A stretch of 64,000 bases of DNA from Paracoccaceae bacterium (GCA_028875855.1 JAGWVA010000001.1:62001-126000); one strand, 5' to 3'. Positions 1-11,398 are shown, counted from the first letter of the stretch. Numbers and translations are program-made. Notes: generated by a model from the letters alone, not told the origin.

Positions 1-795
1 AAGGCGCAGCGCGGGCGCTGAGGCATCCACGGCCAAAGCGCTGTCGGCCCCGCCGGCAAGCGCCGCAAGGCCAAAGCCGCCGACGTGCGAAAACACGTCC
101 AGCACCCGCGCGCCGCGCGCAAGGCGTTGGGCGAAGGCGTGATTGGGCCTCTGGTCGAAGAAAAGGCCGGTCTTCTGACCGCCCATCACGTCGGCCATAT
201 AGATCGCCCCGTTCATCGGCACGGGGATCGGCGCCGGCGCGGTTCCGGCCAGAAGGGAGGTTTCTTCCGTCAGACCCTCGAGCGCACGGGCCCGGCCGGT
301 GCCGTTCTTGATCACCGTCGTCACCCCCGTCACCCGCATCACCGCGGCCGCGAGCGGCGCGATCAGCGCCTCGGCCCAGGCCGCATTGGGCTGGATCACC
401 GCCGTGTCGCCGAAGCGGTCGATCACCACGCCGGGCAGGCCATCGGCCTCGGCATGGACAAGACGGTAGTGGGGCGCGTCGAACAGGCGTTCGCGCAGCG
501 CAAGCGCATGGGTGAGACGTTGTGCGAACCACCCCTGATCGACCTCGGCCGCCGGATCGCGGTCGATCATTCGCGCCACGATCTTCGACAACGGGTTCAC
601 CGTGACAAGGCCAAGGACCTGCCGCTCGGCATCTTCCAGCACCGCGAGCGTGCCCGGGCTCAGCGCACGGGTGCGCCGGTCCATCACAAGCTCATCGGCA
701 TAAACCCAGGGGAAGCCGAAACGGATCGCCCGGGCCTCGGCCTTGGGCATCAGCCGCACGGTCGGGCGCGGCGCGGAGGGGGATGCGGTCATCAT
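1..795 (-). CDS. class I SAM-dependent rRNA methyltransferase, RlmI-like (3' part missing)
   Basis: The frame is open from the left edge to two adjacent ATG codons at 795 and 792, so the C-terminal part lies outside the window. The N-terminus carries a PUA-like region with the run RFGFPWVYADE. A middle part follows (VHAEADGLPGVVIDRFGD), then the GxKTGxFxDQR motif seen here as GGQKTGLFFDQRPN. The SAM-binding motif I is VLDVFSHVGGFGLAAL. This order is that of the RlmI/RlmK family, which methylates a cytosine of 23S rRNA. The exact target base is inferred from family only. It points away from the small gene at 970-1122 and ends beyond the edge. Confidence 0.85.
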   Translation of the reverse strand, partial: MMTASPSAPRPTVRLMPKAEARAIRFGFPWVYADELVMDRRTRALSPGTLAVLEDAERQVLGLVTVNPLSKIVARMIDRDPAAEVDQGWFAQRLTHALALRERLFDAPHYRLVHAEADGLPGVVIDRFGDTAVIQPNAAWAEALIAPLAAAVMRVTGVTTVIKNGTGRARALEGLTEETSLLAGTAPAPIPVPMNGAIYMADVMGGQKTGLFFDQRPNHAFAQRLARGARVLDVFSHVGGFGLAALAGGADSALAVDASAPALRL

Positions 796-969
796 CCGCC
801 TTCCCTAACGCCTTGCGCGCAGGCGGGGAAGAGGGTGCCGCAGCCAAAGACGATCCGCGCCTGCGCGGTTCCGACCGATGGGGCACACCTCTGGCATGAC
901 GCCCACCGCCGCGACGGGGGTCGCGGAGCGGGCCCCCGGGGCTGCGCAGGCCCCGCCTGCGGGCGTTGC

Positions 970-1122
970 TCAGGCCACGGGCGCCGCCGCAGCCTTGGCC
1001 CGGGATCTGCCAAACCGGCGCGCAAGCGCCGCGAGGCTGTCGCGGATATAAGCCGCGCGCATCGCCTCGGCCTGCCGGATCAGCCGGTCACGCGCCGCGA
1101 GATCGAGGTAGTGATTGTCCAT
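970..1122 (-). CDS. RSP_7527-type small helical protein (50 aa)
   Basis: This 50-residue protein starts MDNHYLDLAARDRLIRQAEA and is mostly one charged amphipathic helix ending in an Ala/Arg-rich tail. It resembles the short Rhodobacterales proteins named RSP_7527 family. The start ATG at 1122 is preceded by GGAG seven bases upstream, which supports it as a real gene. No function is known to me. The helix with several Arg residues would fit nucleic-acid or membrane-surface binding, but that is a guess. It stands alone between the RlmI-like gene and the divergent edd gene, so it may share the 1123-1313 promoter region with edd. Confidence 0.65.
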   Translation of the reverse strand: MDNHYLDLAARDRLIRQAEAMRAAYIRDSLAALARRFGRSRAKAAAAPVA

Positions 1123-1245
1123 GTCTGGCACTCCATTTCATCGGAACGCCTCCCCGGTGCGGACATTAGGTCAGACAGCCTGCCCTTTCCACAGCCACCT
1201 CTGCATGCCTGCCCTGCATTCCTCTCAACGCCCGTGATTTGCATT

Positions 1246-1257
1246 GTTAGCGCTAAC
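1246..1257. promoter_or_regulatory. LacI/GntR-type operator upstream of edd
   Basis: A perfect 12-bp palindrome, GTTAGCGCTAAC, lies 57 bp before the edd start. It matches the form of sites bound by LacI-family gluconate repressors (GntR), which control Entner-Doudoroff genes in Proteobacteria. No gene for the repressor is in the window. The link to gluconate is inferred from the site and the gene it precedes. Confidence 0.7.
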
Positions 1258-1313
1258 GGTGTATGCTACCCCCCATCCCGACAGAGTCCCGGCCCGATGC
1301 CGAAGGAGATCCC

Positions 1314-3119
1314 ATGCCGCTCGACAGCACCATCGCCCGCGTTACCGACCGCATCAGGGCCCGTTCGGCCCAAAGCCGTCAGGCCTACCTTGATCGCGTC
1401 GCCCGGGCGCGCGATGCGGGAACGGCGCGCGCGCATCTGAGCTGCGGCAACCAGGCCCATGCCTATGCGGCGATGGGCGACGACAAGGCCGCGCTGGCCG
1501 AGGGGCGCGCCCCGAACATCGGGATCGTGACCGCCTACAACGACATGCTGTCCGCGCATCAGCCCTATGAAAGCTACCCCGCCCTGATCCGCGCCGCCGC
1601 GCGGAAGGCGGGCGCGACCGCGCAGGTCGCGGGCGGGGTGCCGGCAATGTGCGACGGGGTCACGCAAGGCCAGGCGGGGATGGAGCTGTCGCTCTTCTCG
1701 CGCGACGTGATCGCGCTCGCGGCCAGCGTCGCGCTCAGCCACAACACCTTCGACGCGGCGCTTTTCCTTGGCGTCTGCGACAAGATCGTGCCCGGCCTCG
1801 TGATGGCGGCGGCGACCTTCGGCCATGTGCCGGCCGTCTTCGTGCCGGCGGGGCCGATGACCTCGGGCCTGCCCAATGACGAAAAATCCAAGGTGCGGCA
1901 AAAGTTTGCCACCGGCGAGATCGGCCGCGACGCGCTGATGAAGGCCGAGATGGAAAGCTACCACGGCCCGGGCACCTGCACCTTTTACGGCACAGCCAAT
2001 ACCAACCAGATGCTGATGGAGGTGATGGGCCTGCACCTGCCCGGCGCCTCGTTCGTGAACCCGAACACGCCGCTGCGCGATGCGCTGACGACCGCGGCAG
2101 TGGAACGCGCGGCGGGCCTTACGGCGCTTGGAAATGCCTATCGCCCGGCGGCCGAGATCCTTGATGAACGCACCTTCGTGAACGGGATCGTGGGGCTGAT
2201 GGCGACGGGCGGGTCCACCAACCTCGTGCTGCATTTGCCGGCCATGGCGCGGGCGGCGGGCGTGATCCTCGATCTCGAGGATTTCGCCGAGATCTCGTCG
2301 GTGACGCCGCTGATGGCGAAGGTCTATCCCAACGGTCTGGCCGATGTGAACCATTTCCACGCCGCGGGCGGGCTGGCCTACATGATCGGAGAGCTGCTCG
2401 AGGCGGGGCTGCTTCATCCCGACACGAAGACCGTCGCGGGCGACGGGCTCGCGCTTTACACCCGCGAGCCGCGGCTCACGGATGGCGCGTTAAGCTGGCA
2501 GGCGGGTCCGGCCAAGACCGAGAACGACCGCATCCTGCGCCCCGTCAGCGATCCGTTCCAACCCGAAGGCGGGCTGAAGCAGCTTGATGGCAACCTTGGG
2601 CGCGGCGTCATCAAGGTCTCGGCCGTGGCCCCGGACCGCCACGTGATCGAGGCGCCCGCCCGGGTCTTTCACGATCAGGAAGAGGTGAAGGCCGCCTTCA
2701 AGGCGGGGGAGTTCACCTCTGACACGATCGTCGTTGTCCGCTTTCAGGGACCGAAGGCGAACGGGATGCCGGAGTTGCATTCGCTGACCCCCACGCTCTC
2801 GGTGCTCCAGGATCGCGGGCTGCACGTCGCGCTGGTGACGGATGGACGGATGTCGGGCGCCTCGGGCAAGGTGCCGGCGGCGATCCATGTCTCGCCCGAA
2901 GCGGCCGACGGCGGCCCGCTCGCCCGACTGCGCGACGGCGACATCGTGCGCCTTGACGCGGACGCCGGCAGGCTGGAGGTTCTGGCCGAGGATTTCGACA
3001 GCCGCACCCCGGTCACGGCGGACCTGTCGGCCAACCACTTCGGCACCGGGCGCGAGTTGTTCGAGGTGTTCCGCCGCAACGTGGGCCCCGCCACCAGCGG
3101 CGCGGCCACGGTGATCTAA
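1314..3119 (+). CDS. edd: phosphogluconate dehydratase
   Basis: Edd removes water from 6-phosphogluconate to give KDPG, the first committed step of the Entner-Doudoroff route, in the cytoplasm. The 601-residue length is normal for the IlvD/Edd family. Cys155 in GVCDKIVPG and Cys222 in GPGTCTFYG are the likely [4Fe-4S] ligands. MCDGVTQG (112-119) and NDEKSK (188-193) are family motifs. The frame is open further upstream, but ATG 1314 has AAGGAGA at the right distance and gives the usual N-terminus. An operator of LacI/GntR type lies upstream at 1246-1257. eda follows 225 bp downstream on the same strand, separated by a pair of inverted repeats that may end or trim the transcript. Confidence 0.96.
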   Translation: MPLDSTIARVTDRIRARSAQSRQAYLDRVARARDAGTARAHLSCGNQAHAYAAMGDDKAALAEGRAPNIGIVTAYNDMLSAHQPYESYPALIRAAARKAGATAQVAGGVPAMCDGVTQGQAGMELSLFSRDVIALAASVALSHNTFDAALFLGVCDKIVPGLVMAAATFGHVPAVFVPAGPMTSGLPNDEKSKVRQKFATGEIGRDALMKAEMESYHGPGTCTFYGTANTNQMLMEVMGLHLPGASFVNPNTPLRDALTTAAVERAAGLTALGNAYRPAAEILDERTFVNGIVGLMATGGSTNLVLHLPAMARAAGVILDLEDFAEISSVTPLMAKVYPNGLADVNHFHAAGGLAYMIGELLEAGLLHPDTKTVAGDGLALYTREPRLTDGALSWQAGPAKTENDRILRPVSDPFQPEGGLKQLDGNLGRGVIKVSAVAPDRHVIEAPARVFHDQEEVKAAFKAGEFTSDTIVVVRFQGPKANGMPELHSLTPTLSVLQDRGLHVALVTDGRMSGASGKVPAAIHVSPEAADGGPLARLRDGDIVRLDADAGRLEVLAEDFDSRTPVTADLSANHFGTGRELFEVFRRNVGPATSGAATVI

Positions 3120-3127
3120 GAACTTTC

Positions 3128-3165
3128 CGCCTCCGGCGGGGATATTTTAACCAGAAAGAAAGGGG
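3128..3165 (+). repeat. Rhodobacterales-type GATATTT repeat, copy A; likely edd terminator
   Basis: Eight bases after the edd stop, the run CCGCCTCCGGCGG can fold into a small GC hairpin and is followed directly by GGGATATTTT, which looks like an intrinsic terminator. The same 37-38 bp unit occurs inverted at 3271-3307 with nearly full identity; the main difference is TTAA against GGG after the GATATTT core. Related copies are at 10187-10222 and 29152-29183. The two local copies face each other, so a transcript across both could form a stem of about 37 bp around a loop of about 105 nt. Confidence 0.75.
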
Positions 3166-3270
3166 ATTCGGGAAAGCTCACGGGGCGGGACAGGCGGGGA
3201 CGCCGATGACCGCCCAGAGAGAAAGCGCCCCATCTCCCCCGCCGCGGCGGCCCGAGGTGGGGCGCCCCTC

Positions 3271-3307
3271 CCCCTTCTTTCTGGCCCAAATATCCCCGCC
3301 GGAGGCG
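3271..3307 (-). repeat. GATATTT repeat, copy B (inverted to copy A)
   Basis: Reading the minus strand, this copy runs CGCCTCCGGCGGGGATATTT, then GGGCCAGAAAGAAGGGG. It matches copy A at 3128-3165 almost base for base in the opposite direction and ends 37 bp before the eda start codon. It could act as a terminator for antisense transcription, or pair with copy A in an edd-eda read-through transcript. The rest of the 3120-3344 spacer shows no gene. Confidence 0.75.
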
Positions 3308-3344
3308 CAGGCATCAACCCAAGACCCCGTTTCAGGAGCTTCCC

Positions 3345-3986
3345 ATGACCCCGCAAGCCGCCTCTGCCCGCGCCGAGGACATCTGCCGCCTCGCCCCCGT
3401 GATCCCGGTTCTGGTCATCGACGATCTTGCCCATGCCGAACCGCTGGCGAGGGCGTTGGTCGCGGGCGGACTGCCGGCGCTGGAGGTGACCTTGCGCACG
3501 CCCGTGGCGCTTGACGCGATCCGGGCGATGGCGCGGGTGCCGGGCGGGGTGGTCGGCGCGGGCACGCTGCTCACGCCCGAGGATGTGGCGGCGGCCAAGG
3601 CGGCCGGCGCGCAGTTCGGCGTCTCGCCCGGGGCGACGGACCGGATCCTTGATGCCTGCGAGGGGGCGGACCTGCCGCTCCTGCCGGGGGCCGCCACCGC
3701 GTCCGAGGTCATGGCGCTTCTGGAACGCGGTTACCGCGTGCAGAAGTTCTTCCCGGCCGAGGCGAATGGCGGCGCGCCCGCGCTGAAGGCGATCGGGGCG
3801 CCGATCCCGCAGGTGAAATTCTGCCCCACGGGCGGCGTAAGCCCGAAGAATGTCAACGATTACCTGGGTCTGTCGAACGTTCTTTGCGTGGGCGGAAGCT
3901 GGGTCGCGCCCAAGGACCTGATGGCGAAGGGCGATTGGGAGGGGATCGTGGCGCTGGCGCGGGAGGCGGCGGCGCTCGCGCGCTAG
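3345..3986 (+). CDS. eda: KDPG/KHG aldolase
   Basis: Eda is a class I aldolase that splits KDPG into pyruvate and glyceraldehyde 3-phosphate, completing the Entner-Doudoroff route begun by Edd. The 213-residue protein carries the expected catalytic set. These are Glu47 in PALEVTLRTP, Arg51, Thr74 in GAGTLL, and the Schiff-base Lys134 in VQKFFPAE, each within two positions of the E. coli enzyme. KFCPTGG (phosphate binding) is also present. ATG 3345 has the purine run AGGAG (in TTCAGGAGCTTCCC) upstream. Its stop codon overlaps the stop of the opposite gene in a shared CTAG at 3983-3986, so the two genes converge with no spacer. Confidence 0.96.
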   Translation: MTPQAASARAEDICRLAPVIPVLVIDDLAHAEPLARALVAGGLPALEVTLRTPVALDAIRAMARVPGGVVGAGTLLTPEDVAAAKAAGAQFGVSPGATDRILDACEGADLPLLPGAATASEVMALLERGYRVQKFFPAEANGGAPALKAIGAPIPQVKFCPTGGVSPKNVNDYLGLSNVLCVGGSWVAPKDLMAKGDWEGIVALAREAAALAR

Positions 3987-4258
3987 ACCCCGTCCGGCAC
4001 GCGGGCCGCGCGCCCGCCGCGGCGGCGGGGCTTGTCGGGGGCTGTCAGGCCCGCCGTCAGGACCGCCGTCATCGGGTGATCCGGCGCGCCCTCGCCATAG
4101 CGCGTGAGCAGCACCCGGATGGCTTCGCGCGGGTCCAGCCCGTCGGGCACGCTCAGCGCCCAGTCCATGAAGATCGAGCGGCATTCGCCGTCCGTGATGC
4201 CCTCGATCACATAGGCCTCGCGCATCAAGCCCTTGGGATCGACCTCATCCGCGCGCAT
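3983..4258 (-). CDS. conserved hypothetical protein downstream of glnE
   Basis: I do not recognise a named domain in this 91-residue protein, which starts MRADEVDPKGLMREAYVIEG. The centre is acidic and likely helical (ECRSIFMDWALSVPDG), and the tail is basic with RRRGGRAARVP. The ATG at 4258 lies inside the end of glnE, giving a 14-base overlap and translational coupling; GGGAG sits about six bases before it. A longer frame starts at 4273, but the Shine-Dalgarno site favours 4258. The tight coupling suggests it is made together with GlnE. Its stop overlaps that of eda on the other strand. Confidence 0.7.
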   Translation of the reverse strand: MRADEVDPKGLMREAYVIEGITDGECRSIFMDWALSVPDGLDPREAIRVLLTRYGEGAPDHPMTAVLTAGLTAPDKPRRRGGRAARVPDGV

Positions 4259-7052
4259 CACCCGTCTCCCCATTCCTGCCTCCCTGCGAGCCGAGCACCC
4301 GATCCACCGCCTCGGCCGCGGCGGCCGTCCGTTCGGCCAGCCGCGTCTTCAGCGCCGCGAGATCGGGAACATCCGTCTCGCGTGAGAGCATCGCACGGGC
4401 GCCCTCGCCTAGGGCGCTCACGTCGGAAACGCCCAGCAACTTGGTAACACAGCGCAGCCGCCAGCACAGCCGATAAGCGGCAAGAAGCGGGTCTTCCGCG
4501 TCATCGGGCAGCGTCCCGGCCTTCGCGCCTGCACGCAGTTGCGCCTCGACCCGCCGGGCGGCGCTACCGGCTTGCAGCGCGACCATCTGCGCCAGAAGTT
4601 CGATATCCATCAGCCGCCCGGGGCCGCGCTTGGCATCCCAGGGGTCGGGGTTGGGATGGGCCGCGGCGAGGCGGGCGCGCATCTCGGCGGTATCGCGCGC
4701 GATGTCCGGGCCGTGGCTTTTCTCGGCCAGCAGTTGGCGGCGGAACGCCTCGACCTCGTCGCCAAGCTTCGGGTCGCCCGCCAGCACCCGCGCGCGGGTG
4801 AGCGCGAGATGTTCCCAGGTCCAGGCCTCGGTTCGCTGGTAGTCGCGAAAGGCGGTGAGCGAGGTGGCAACCGGCCCCTGCCGGCCCGACGGGCGCAGCC
4901 GCATGTCCACCTCGTAAAGCCGCCCCTCGGCCATCGGCGCGGTGAGCGCGGTCACAAGCGCCTGGGTCAGCCGCGCGTAATAGGGCCGCGCGGCGAGCGG
5001 CCGGGGCCCGTCCGAGGCCTCCTGCCCCTGCGGGTCGTAGATCACGATCAGGTCGAGATCGGAATCCGAATGCAGCCGCCCCGCGCCAAGCGAGCCCATG
5101 CCAAGCACGACCGCCCCGCGCCCGGGCGGCGCCCCATGCTTGCGGGCGAATTCGTCCCCGCACGGGCCCCAGAGCGCGCCGACCGCGGCGCCGGCAAGGT
5201 CGGCATACTGGCTGCCCGCCTCGAACGCGTCGATCAGCCCGCGCAGGTGATGCACGCCGATGCGAAAGTGCCATTCCTTCGTCCAGGCCCGCGCGGCATC
5301 CAGCTTGCGTTCGTAATCCGGGATCGTGGCGAGGTGGCGGGAAAGGTCGGCGCGCAAAGCCTCCGCCCCCGGCCAGGGCGCGAAGAAGCTACCGCCGATC
5401 ACCGCATCCAGCACGCGGGCATTGCGCGACAGATACAGCGCCAGCGCGGGCGAGGTGGCGGCAATATCCACGATCAGGTCGATCAACTGGGGATTGGCCT
5501 CGAACAGCGCGAAAAGCTGCACCCCGGCAGGCAGGCCCGACAGGAAGCCGTCGAAGGCCCGCAGCGCCGCCTCGGGGTCGGCCGAGCGGGCGAGGCGCTT
5601 GAGGATGGCGGGGCGCAGGCGGTCGAAGATCTCCTGCGCGCGGGCCGATCGCAGCGCGGGCAACCCCTGCCAGCCCCGCACGATGGCCTTCGCCGCCTCG
5701 GACAGCGGCGGCCCTTCCTCTGCGGTGGTGGGGGCAAAGAAATCCTCGGTCAGGTCCACCGTGCGCAGCAGCCGCGTCTTCAGCCCCGTGCGGAACCGGG
5801 CGGTGTCGCCCTCTCCCATGAAGCGGGCCAGCCGGTCGAAGCCCTCGGGCGTGCCGGGCAGCGCATGGGTCTGGGCGTCCTGCACCATCTGGAGCCGGTG
5901 TTCGACTTCGCGGTGCGCGCGGTAGAGGTCGGTCAGCTCCGCCGCCTCCGCCTGACCGACCCAGCCCGCGGCGGCCAGCCGGGCGAGCCCCTCGACCGTG
6001 CCGCGCACGCGCAGGCTGAGGTCGCGGCCGCCTGCGATCAGCTGGCGGGTCTGGGTGAAGAACTCGATCTCGCGTATGCCGCCCTGCCCCAGCTTCATGT
6101 TGTGTCCCTCGAGCGTCAGCGGCCCGCCAAGGCCCTTGTGCGCCTTGATGCGCAGCCGCATGTCATGGGCGTCGCGGATCGCCACGAAATCGAGGTGGCG
6201 GCGCCAGACGAAGGGGGTCAGGGTCGCAAGGAAGCGTTCGCCCGCCGCGATGTCCCCCGCGCAGGCGCGTGCCTTGATGTAGGCCGCGCGTTCCCAGGTG
6301 CGGCCCTCGCCTTCGTAATAGACCTCGGCCGCGGCCATCGACAGGCAGACGGGCGTGACCGCCGCGTCGGGGCGCAGGCGCAGGTCGGTGCGGAAGACAT
6401 AGCCCTCGTCGGTCAGATCCGACAGCAGCGCGGTCATCTTGCGGGTCACGCGGATGAAGGCGGCGCGCGCCTCCTGCGCATCGGCGGGGTCGTAGCGCGT
6501 CTCGTCGAACAGGCAGATCAGGTCGATGTCCGACGAATAGTTAAGCTCCCCCGCGCCCATCTTGCCCATAGCCAGCGCGACCATCCCGGCGGCGGTCTCG
6601 GCATCCTCCGCCGTTGCGCCGGGGATCTTGTTGCGCCGGATCTCTTCGGCGGTCAGGCGCCTGAGGCTGAGGTCCACCGCACGATCGGCAAGCGCCGTCA
6701 GCGCGCCGGTCACCTGTTCCAGCGGCCAGACGCCGCCAAGATCGGCCAGAGCCGCAAGCAGAGCCACGCGGCGTTTGGCCCGCCGGAGGCCGGGACCAAG
6801 CGCGTCGATGGGCAGCGGATCGAGCGCGGCCAGCACCTCGGCCAGCCCGGCCTCGGGGTCGGCGGCAAGAATGGGTGCGAGCCAGTCCGCCTCGCGCCCG
6901 ATCAGGCCGGCGAGGTAGGGCGAACACCCGGCGGTGCCCGCGATCAGGGCGCGCACCTCGGGCGGAAGGTCGGGAAAGCGCGCGGCGGCCTCGGCCCCGG
7001 CGGCGGGGTCGAAGGCGATGGGTGCGCGGGTCAGGCGGGATGCGAAGCTCAT
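4245..7052 (-). CDS. glnE: bifunctional glutamine synthetase adenylyltransferase/deadenylase
   Basis: GlnE adds AMP to, and removes it from, a tyrosine of glutamine synthetase, and so tunes ammonia assimilation under PII and glutamine control. The 935-residue length is normal. Two nucleotidyltransferase domains are visible. The N-terminal deadenylase domain has GKMGAGELNYSSDIDLI at residues 163-179. The C-terminal adenylylating domain has GMGSLGAGRLHSDSDLDLIV near residues 650-670. The metal-binding DxD pairs are intact in both. The target tyrosine is present in the glnA product of this window (Tyr397). It overlaps the small gene at 3983-4258 and diverges from the YbaK-type gene at 7151. Confidence 0.97.
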   Translation of the reverse strand: MSFASRLTRAPIAFDPAAGAEAAARFPDLPPEVRALIAGTAGCSPYLAGLIGREADWLAPILAADPEAGLAEVLAALDPLPIDALGPGLRRAKRRVALLAALADLGGVWPLEQVTGALTALADRAVDLSLRRLTAEEIRRNKIPGATAEDAETAAGMVALAMGKMGAGELNYSSDIDLICLFDETRYDPADAQEARAAFIRVTRKMTALLSDLTDEGYVFRTDLRLRPDAAVTPVCLSMAAAEVYYEGEGRTWERAAYIKARACAGDIAAGERFLATLTPFVWRRHLDFVAIRDAHDMRLRIKAHKGLGGPLTLEGHNMKLGQGGIREIEFFTQTRQLIAGGRDLSLRVRGTVEGLARLAAAGWVGQAEAAELTDLYRAHREVEHRLQMVQDAQTHALPGTPEGFDRLARFMGEGDTARFRTGLKTRLLRTVDLTEDFFAPTTAEEGPPLSEAAKAIVRGWQGLPALRSARAQEIFDRLRPAILKRLARSADPEAALRAFDGFLSGLPAGVQLFALFEANPQLIDLIVDIAATSPALALYLSRNARVLDAVIGGSFFAPWPGAEALRADLSRHLATIPDYERKLDAARAWTKEWHFRIGVHHLRGLIDAFEAGSQYADLAGAAVGALWGPCGDEFARKHGAPPGRGAVVLGMGSLGAGRLHSDSDLDLIVIYDPQGQEASDGPRPLAARPYYARLTQALVTALTAPMAEGRLYEVDMRLRPSGRQGPVATSLTAFRDYQRTEAWTWEHLALTRARVLAGDPKLGDEVEAFRRQLLAEKSHGPDIARDTAEMRARLAAAHPNPDPWDAKRGPGRLMDIELLAQMVALQAGSAARRVEAQLRAGAKAGTLPDDAEDPLLAAYRLCWRLRCVTKLLGVSDVSALGEGARAMLSRETDVPDLAALKTRLAERTAAAAEAVDRVLGSQGGRNGETGDARG

Positions 7053-7150
7053 GGGGCGACTGTGCGGCGGCCCCGCGGCCGGGTCAACGGGGCCCTTCCC
7101 CTTGCGGCCCGGCGTCCGAGCCGACAGGATGGCGCCAAACGGAGGGCGGG

Positions 7151-7621
7151 ATGAGCAAGAGCCTGAAACGCGTGGCCGCGGCGCTGGAGGCGGCGGGGGT
7201 GCAGACGACCATCGTCGCGGCAGAGGAAGACACGCGCACCGCCGCGCAGGCGGCCGCCGTGGCGGGCTGCGAGATCGACCAGATCGTGAAGTCGATCATC
7301 TTCCGCGGCGAGACCTCGGGCCATGTGCGGCTGTTCCTGACGGCGGGCGGCAATCAGGTCAGCCCGGAAAAGGCGAGCGCGCTTGCGGGCGAGCCGCTGG
7401 GGCGGGCGGATGCCGATCTGGTGCGGGCAGAGACGGGATTTGCCATCGGCGGCGTGTCGCCCGTGGGCCATATCGCCCCCGTCGTGGCCTTCCTCGACCC
7501 CCGGATCATGGCGTTCGATGTGGTCTGGGCGGCGGCGGGCACGCCGCGCCACATCTTCTCGATCGCGCCCGAAGTTCTGGTGCGGATCACCGGGGCGCGG
7601 GTGGCGGATTTCACGGTGTAG
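7151..7621 (+). CDS. YbaK/EbsC-type aminoacyl-tRNA deacylase
   Basis: The 156-residue protein has the fold-specific runs QIVKSIIFRG (near 40-50), LFLTAGGNQVS, and GFAIGGVSPVGH, the last holding the GxxSPxG motif of the YbaK/ProX group. Members hydrolyse mischarged tRNA, for example Cys-tRNA(Pro) or Ala-tRNA(Pro), in trans. Which tRNA is cleaved cannot be told from sequence. The frame is open far upstream, opposite glnE, but ATG 7151 with GGAGGG in front gives the family's usual N-terminus. It diverges from glnE and converges on the tig terminator at 7667-7702. Confidence 0.88.
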   Translation: MSKSLKRVAAALEAAGVQTTIVAAEEDTRTAAQAAAVAGCEIDQIVKSIIFRGETSGHVRLFLTAGGNQVSPEKASALAGEPLGRADADLVRAETGFAIGGVSPVGHIAPVVAFLDPRIMAFDVVWAAAGTPRHIFSIAPEVLVRITGARVADFTV

Positions 7622-7666
7622 GGCAAGGCCCGGAACCCGGCAGGGCGCGGTCGGGTGGTTCCGCCC

Positions 7667-7702
7667 AAAACGAAAACGCCCCCGCTATCACTCGCAGGGG
7701 CG
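7667..7702 (-). terminator. rho-independent terminator of tig
   Basis: On the minus strand, CGCCCCTGC pairs with GCGGGGGCG (nine pairs, one G-T) around an 8-base loop, followed by TTTTCGTTTT. It lies 28 bases after the tig stop. The stem could also slow transcription arriving from the YbaK-type gene on the other strand, though that side lacks a T run. Confidence 0.85.
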
Positions 7703-7729
7703 CCCGATCCGGCCTAAAGGCCGAAAATC

Positions 7730-9064
7730 TTACGCTTCATCAAGCGCTTCGACGGCGGTCTTCAGGTCGTCCTTGGAGACTTCCTTTTCCGTCACCGAGG
7801 CTTTCTCGACGATGTGGTCCACGACCTTGTCTTCGAAGATCGGCGCGCGGAGCTGCTGCTGCATCTCGGCGTTCTGCTGCACGAATTCGAAGAAGGCGCG
7901 TTCCTGGCCCGGGTAGTTGCGGGCCTGCGCGAGGACGGCCTGCGTCATCTCGGCATCCGTCACCTCGATCTCGTTCTTGCGGCCCAGTTCGGCCAGCAGC
8001 AGGCCAAGGCGCACGCGGCGGTTGGCGAGCGTCTTGTGCTCGTCCGTCACCGAGATCGCGTCATGGTCGTGACCGTGATGATCGGGGTTTTCCTCGTGCC
8101 AGAGCTGGTGGGCGATCTGGTTGGCTTCCGCCTCGACAAGGCTCGGGGGCAGTTCGAAGCTGACCATGCCGTCAAGCTGGTCCAGAAGCTTGCGCTTCAT
8201 GACCGCGCGCGCGGCGCCCTTGTATTCCTCTTCCAGACGCTGGGCGATCTGCTTGCGCAGGTCTTCGAGGCTCTCGGCGCCGAACTTCTTGGCCAGTTCG
8301 TCGTCGATCTCGGCCGCCTTCGGACCCTTCACCGCCTTGACGGTGCAGGCAAAGACCGCGTCCTTGCCGGCAAGGTGCTTGGCGCCGTATTCGGCCGGGA
8401 AGGTCACCTTCACCTCGACCTCGTCGCCCGCCTTGGCGCCGACAAGCTGATCCTCGAAGCCGGGGATGAAGCTGCCCGAGCCCAGCACCAGCGGATAGTC
8501 TTCCGCCGCGCCGCCCTCGAAGGCTTCGCCATCGACCGAGCCCTTGAAGTCGATCACGACCTGATCGCCGTCCTTGGCCTTCGTGCCCTTGCGGCGGTCT
8601 TCGAAGTCCTGCGCGGATTTCGCCAGATCGGCCAGCGCTTCTTCGATCGCGGCGTCATCGGCCTTCACGACCAGACGCTCGAGCGTGATCGCGGCGGCAT
8701 CGACCTCCGGGATTTCGGGCAGGGCTTCGTAGGTCATGTCGACCACGACATCCATGCCTTCCTTCCAGGTCTCGCCGTTCTGCATCTTCACTTCGGGTTG
8801 CAGCGCGGGACGGTCGCCGGTGGCTTCGAAATGATCGCGCATCGCGCCATCGATGGCTTCCTGCATCGCATCGCCCAGCAGGCGCTGGCCGAACTGCTTG
8901 CGCAGGATCGGCATCGGCACCTTGCCCTTGCGGAAGCCCTTGATCTCGATCTCCGGCTGCGCCTCGACCAGTTTTTCTTCGACTTTGGCGTCGAGTTCCG
9001 CAGCCGTCACCGTGATGGTGTAGGCGCGCTTCAGACCTTCGTTCAGGGTCTCGGTGACCTGCAT
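7730..9064 (-). CDS. tig: trigger factor
   Basis: Trigger factor binds at the ribosome exit tunnel and shields nascent chains. The 444-residue protein shows all three parts. The ribosome-binding head carries GFRKGKVP at 43-50. The FKBP-type prolyl isomerase domain sits at about 155-245, with [11 protein letters not shown] and [13 protein letters not shown]. The helical C-terminal arms reach about 430. A longer in-frame reading starts upstream inside the tRNA region; ATG 9064 is chosen because it follows AAAAAGGA and gives the standard [10 protein letters not shown] start. The tRNA-Leu gene ends 21 bases upstream on the same strand, so both may share a promoter. A strong terminator follows at 7667-7702. 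Confidence 0.96.
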   Translation of the reverse strand: MQVTETLNEGLKRAYTITVTAAELDAKVEEKLVEAQPEIEIKGFRKGKVPMPILRKQFGQRLLGDAMQEAIDGAMRDHFEATGDRPALQPEVKMQNGETWKEGMDVVVDMTYEALPEIPEVDAAAITLERLVVKADDAAIEEALADLAKSAQDFEDRRKGTKAKDGDQVVIDFKGSVDGEAFEGGAAEDYPLVLGSGSFIPGFEDQLVGAKAGDEVEVKVTFPAEYGAKHLAGKDAVFACTVKAVKGPKAAEIDDELAKKFGAESLEDLRKQIAQRLEEEYKGAARAVMKRKLLDQLDGMVSFELPPSLVEAEANQIAHQLWHEENPDHHGHDHDAISVTDEHKTLANRRVRLGLLLAELGRKNEIEVTDAEMTQAVLAQARNYPGQERAFFEFVQQNAEMQQQLRAPIFEDKVVDHIVEKASVTEKEVSKDDLKTAVEALDEA

Positions 9065-9085
9065 GTTCCCGTCCTTTTTCCTCTC

Positions 9086-9170
9086 TGGTGCGGGTGAAGG
9101 GACTTGAACCCCCACGCCTTTCGGCGCCAGAACCTAAATCTGGTGCGTCTGCCAGTTCCGCCACACCCGC
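9086..9170 (-). tRNA. tRNA-Leu (anticodon TAG)
   Basis: On the minus strand the acceptor arms are GCGGGTG and CACCCGC, followed by A and an encoded CCA. The anticodon TAG lies at 9134-9136 within the loop TTTAGGT. A long variable arm (about GCGCCGAAAGGCG) marks it as a class II leucine tRNA, and the T-arm carries GGTTCAAGTCC. It reads CUN codons. It sits directly upstream of tig on the same strand. Confidence 0.97.
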
Positions 9171-9315
9171 ATGAAGCGAAGCAGCCCCGCCGATCCCCAC
9201 GGCAGGGCCACCCGAATTCGGTGGTCTCTTAACAAAGCGCGCGCGCCGATGCGAGAGGAAAGTTTTCAATCCCGCAGGGGGAAAAGCCGCCCGGCCAAAG
9301 CCTGCGAAGGGCCCG

Positions 9316-11398
<2,083 letters not shown>

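Noticed and set aside
4539-7154. A very long open frame opposite glnE on the plus strand
   Set aside because: It mirrors the glnE reading frame, is rich in Arg, Gly and His runs with no domain, and has no ribosome site. It is a shadow of a GC-rich gene.
9171-9315. CCGAATTCGG palindrome upstream of tRNA-Leu as an operator
   Set aside because: It is a short ten-base word in GC-rich DNA with imperfect flanks, and no regulator or promoter evidence accompanies it.
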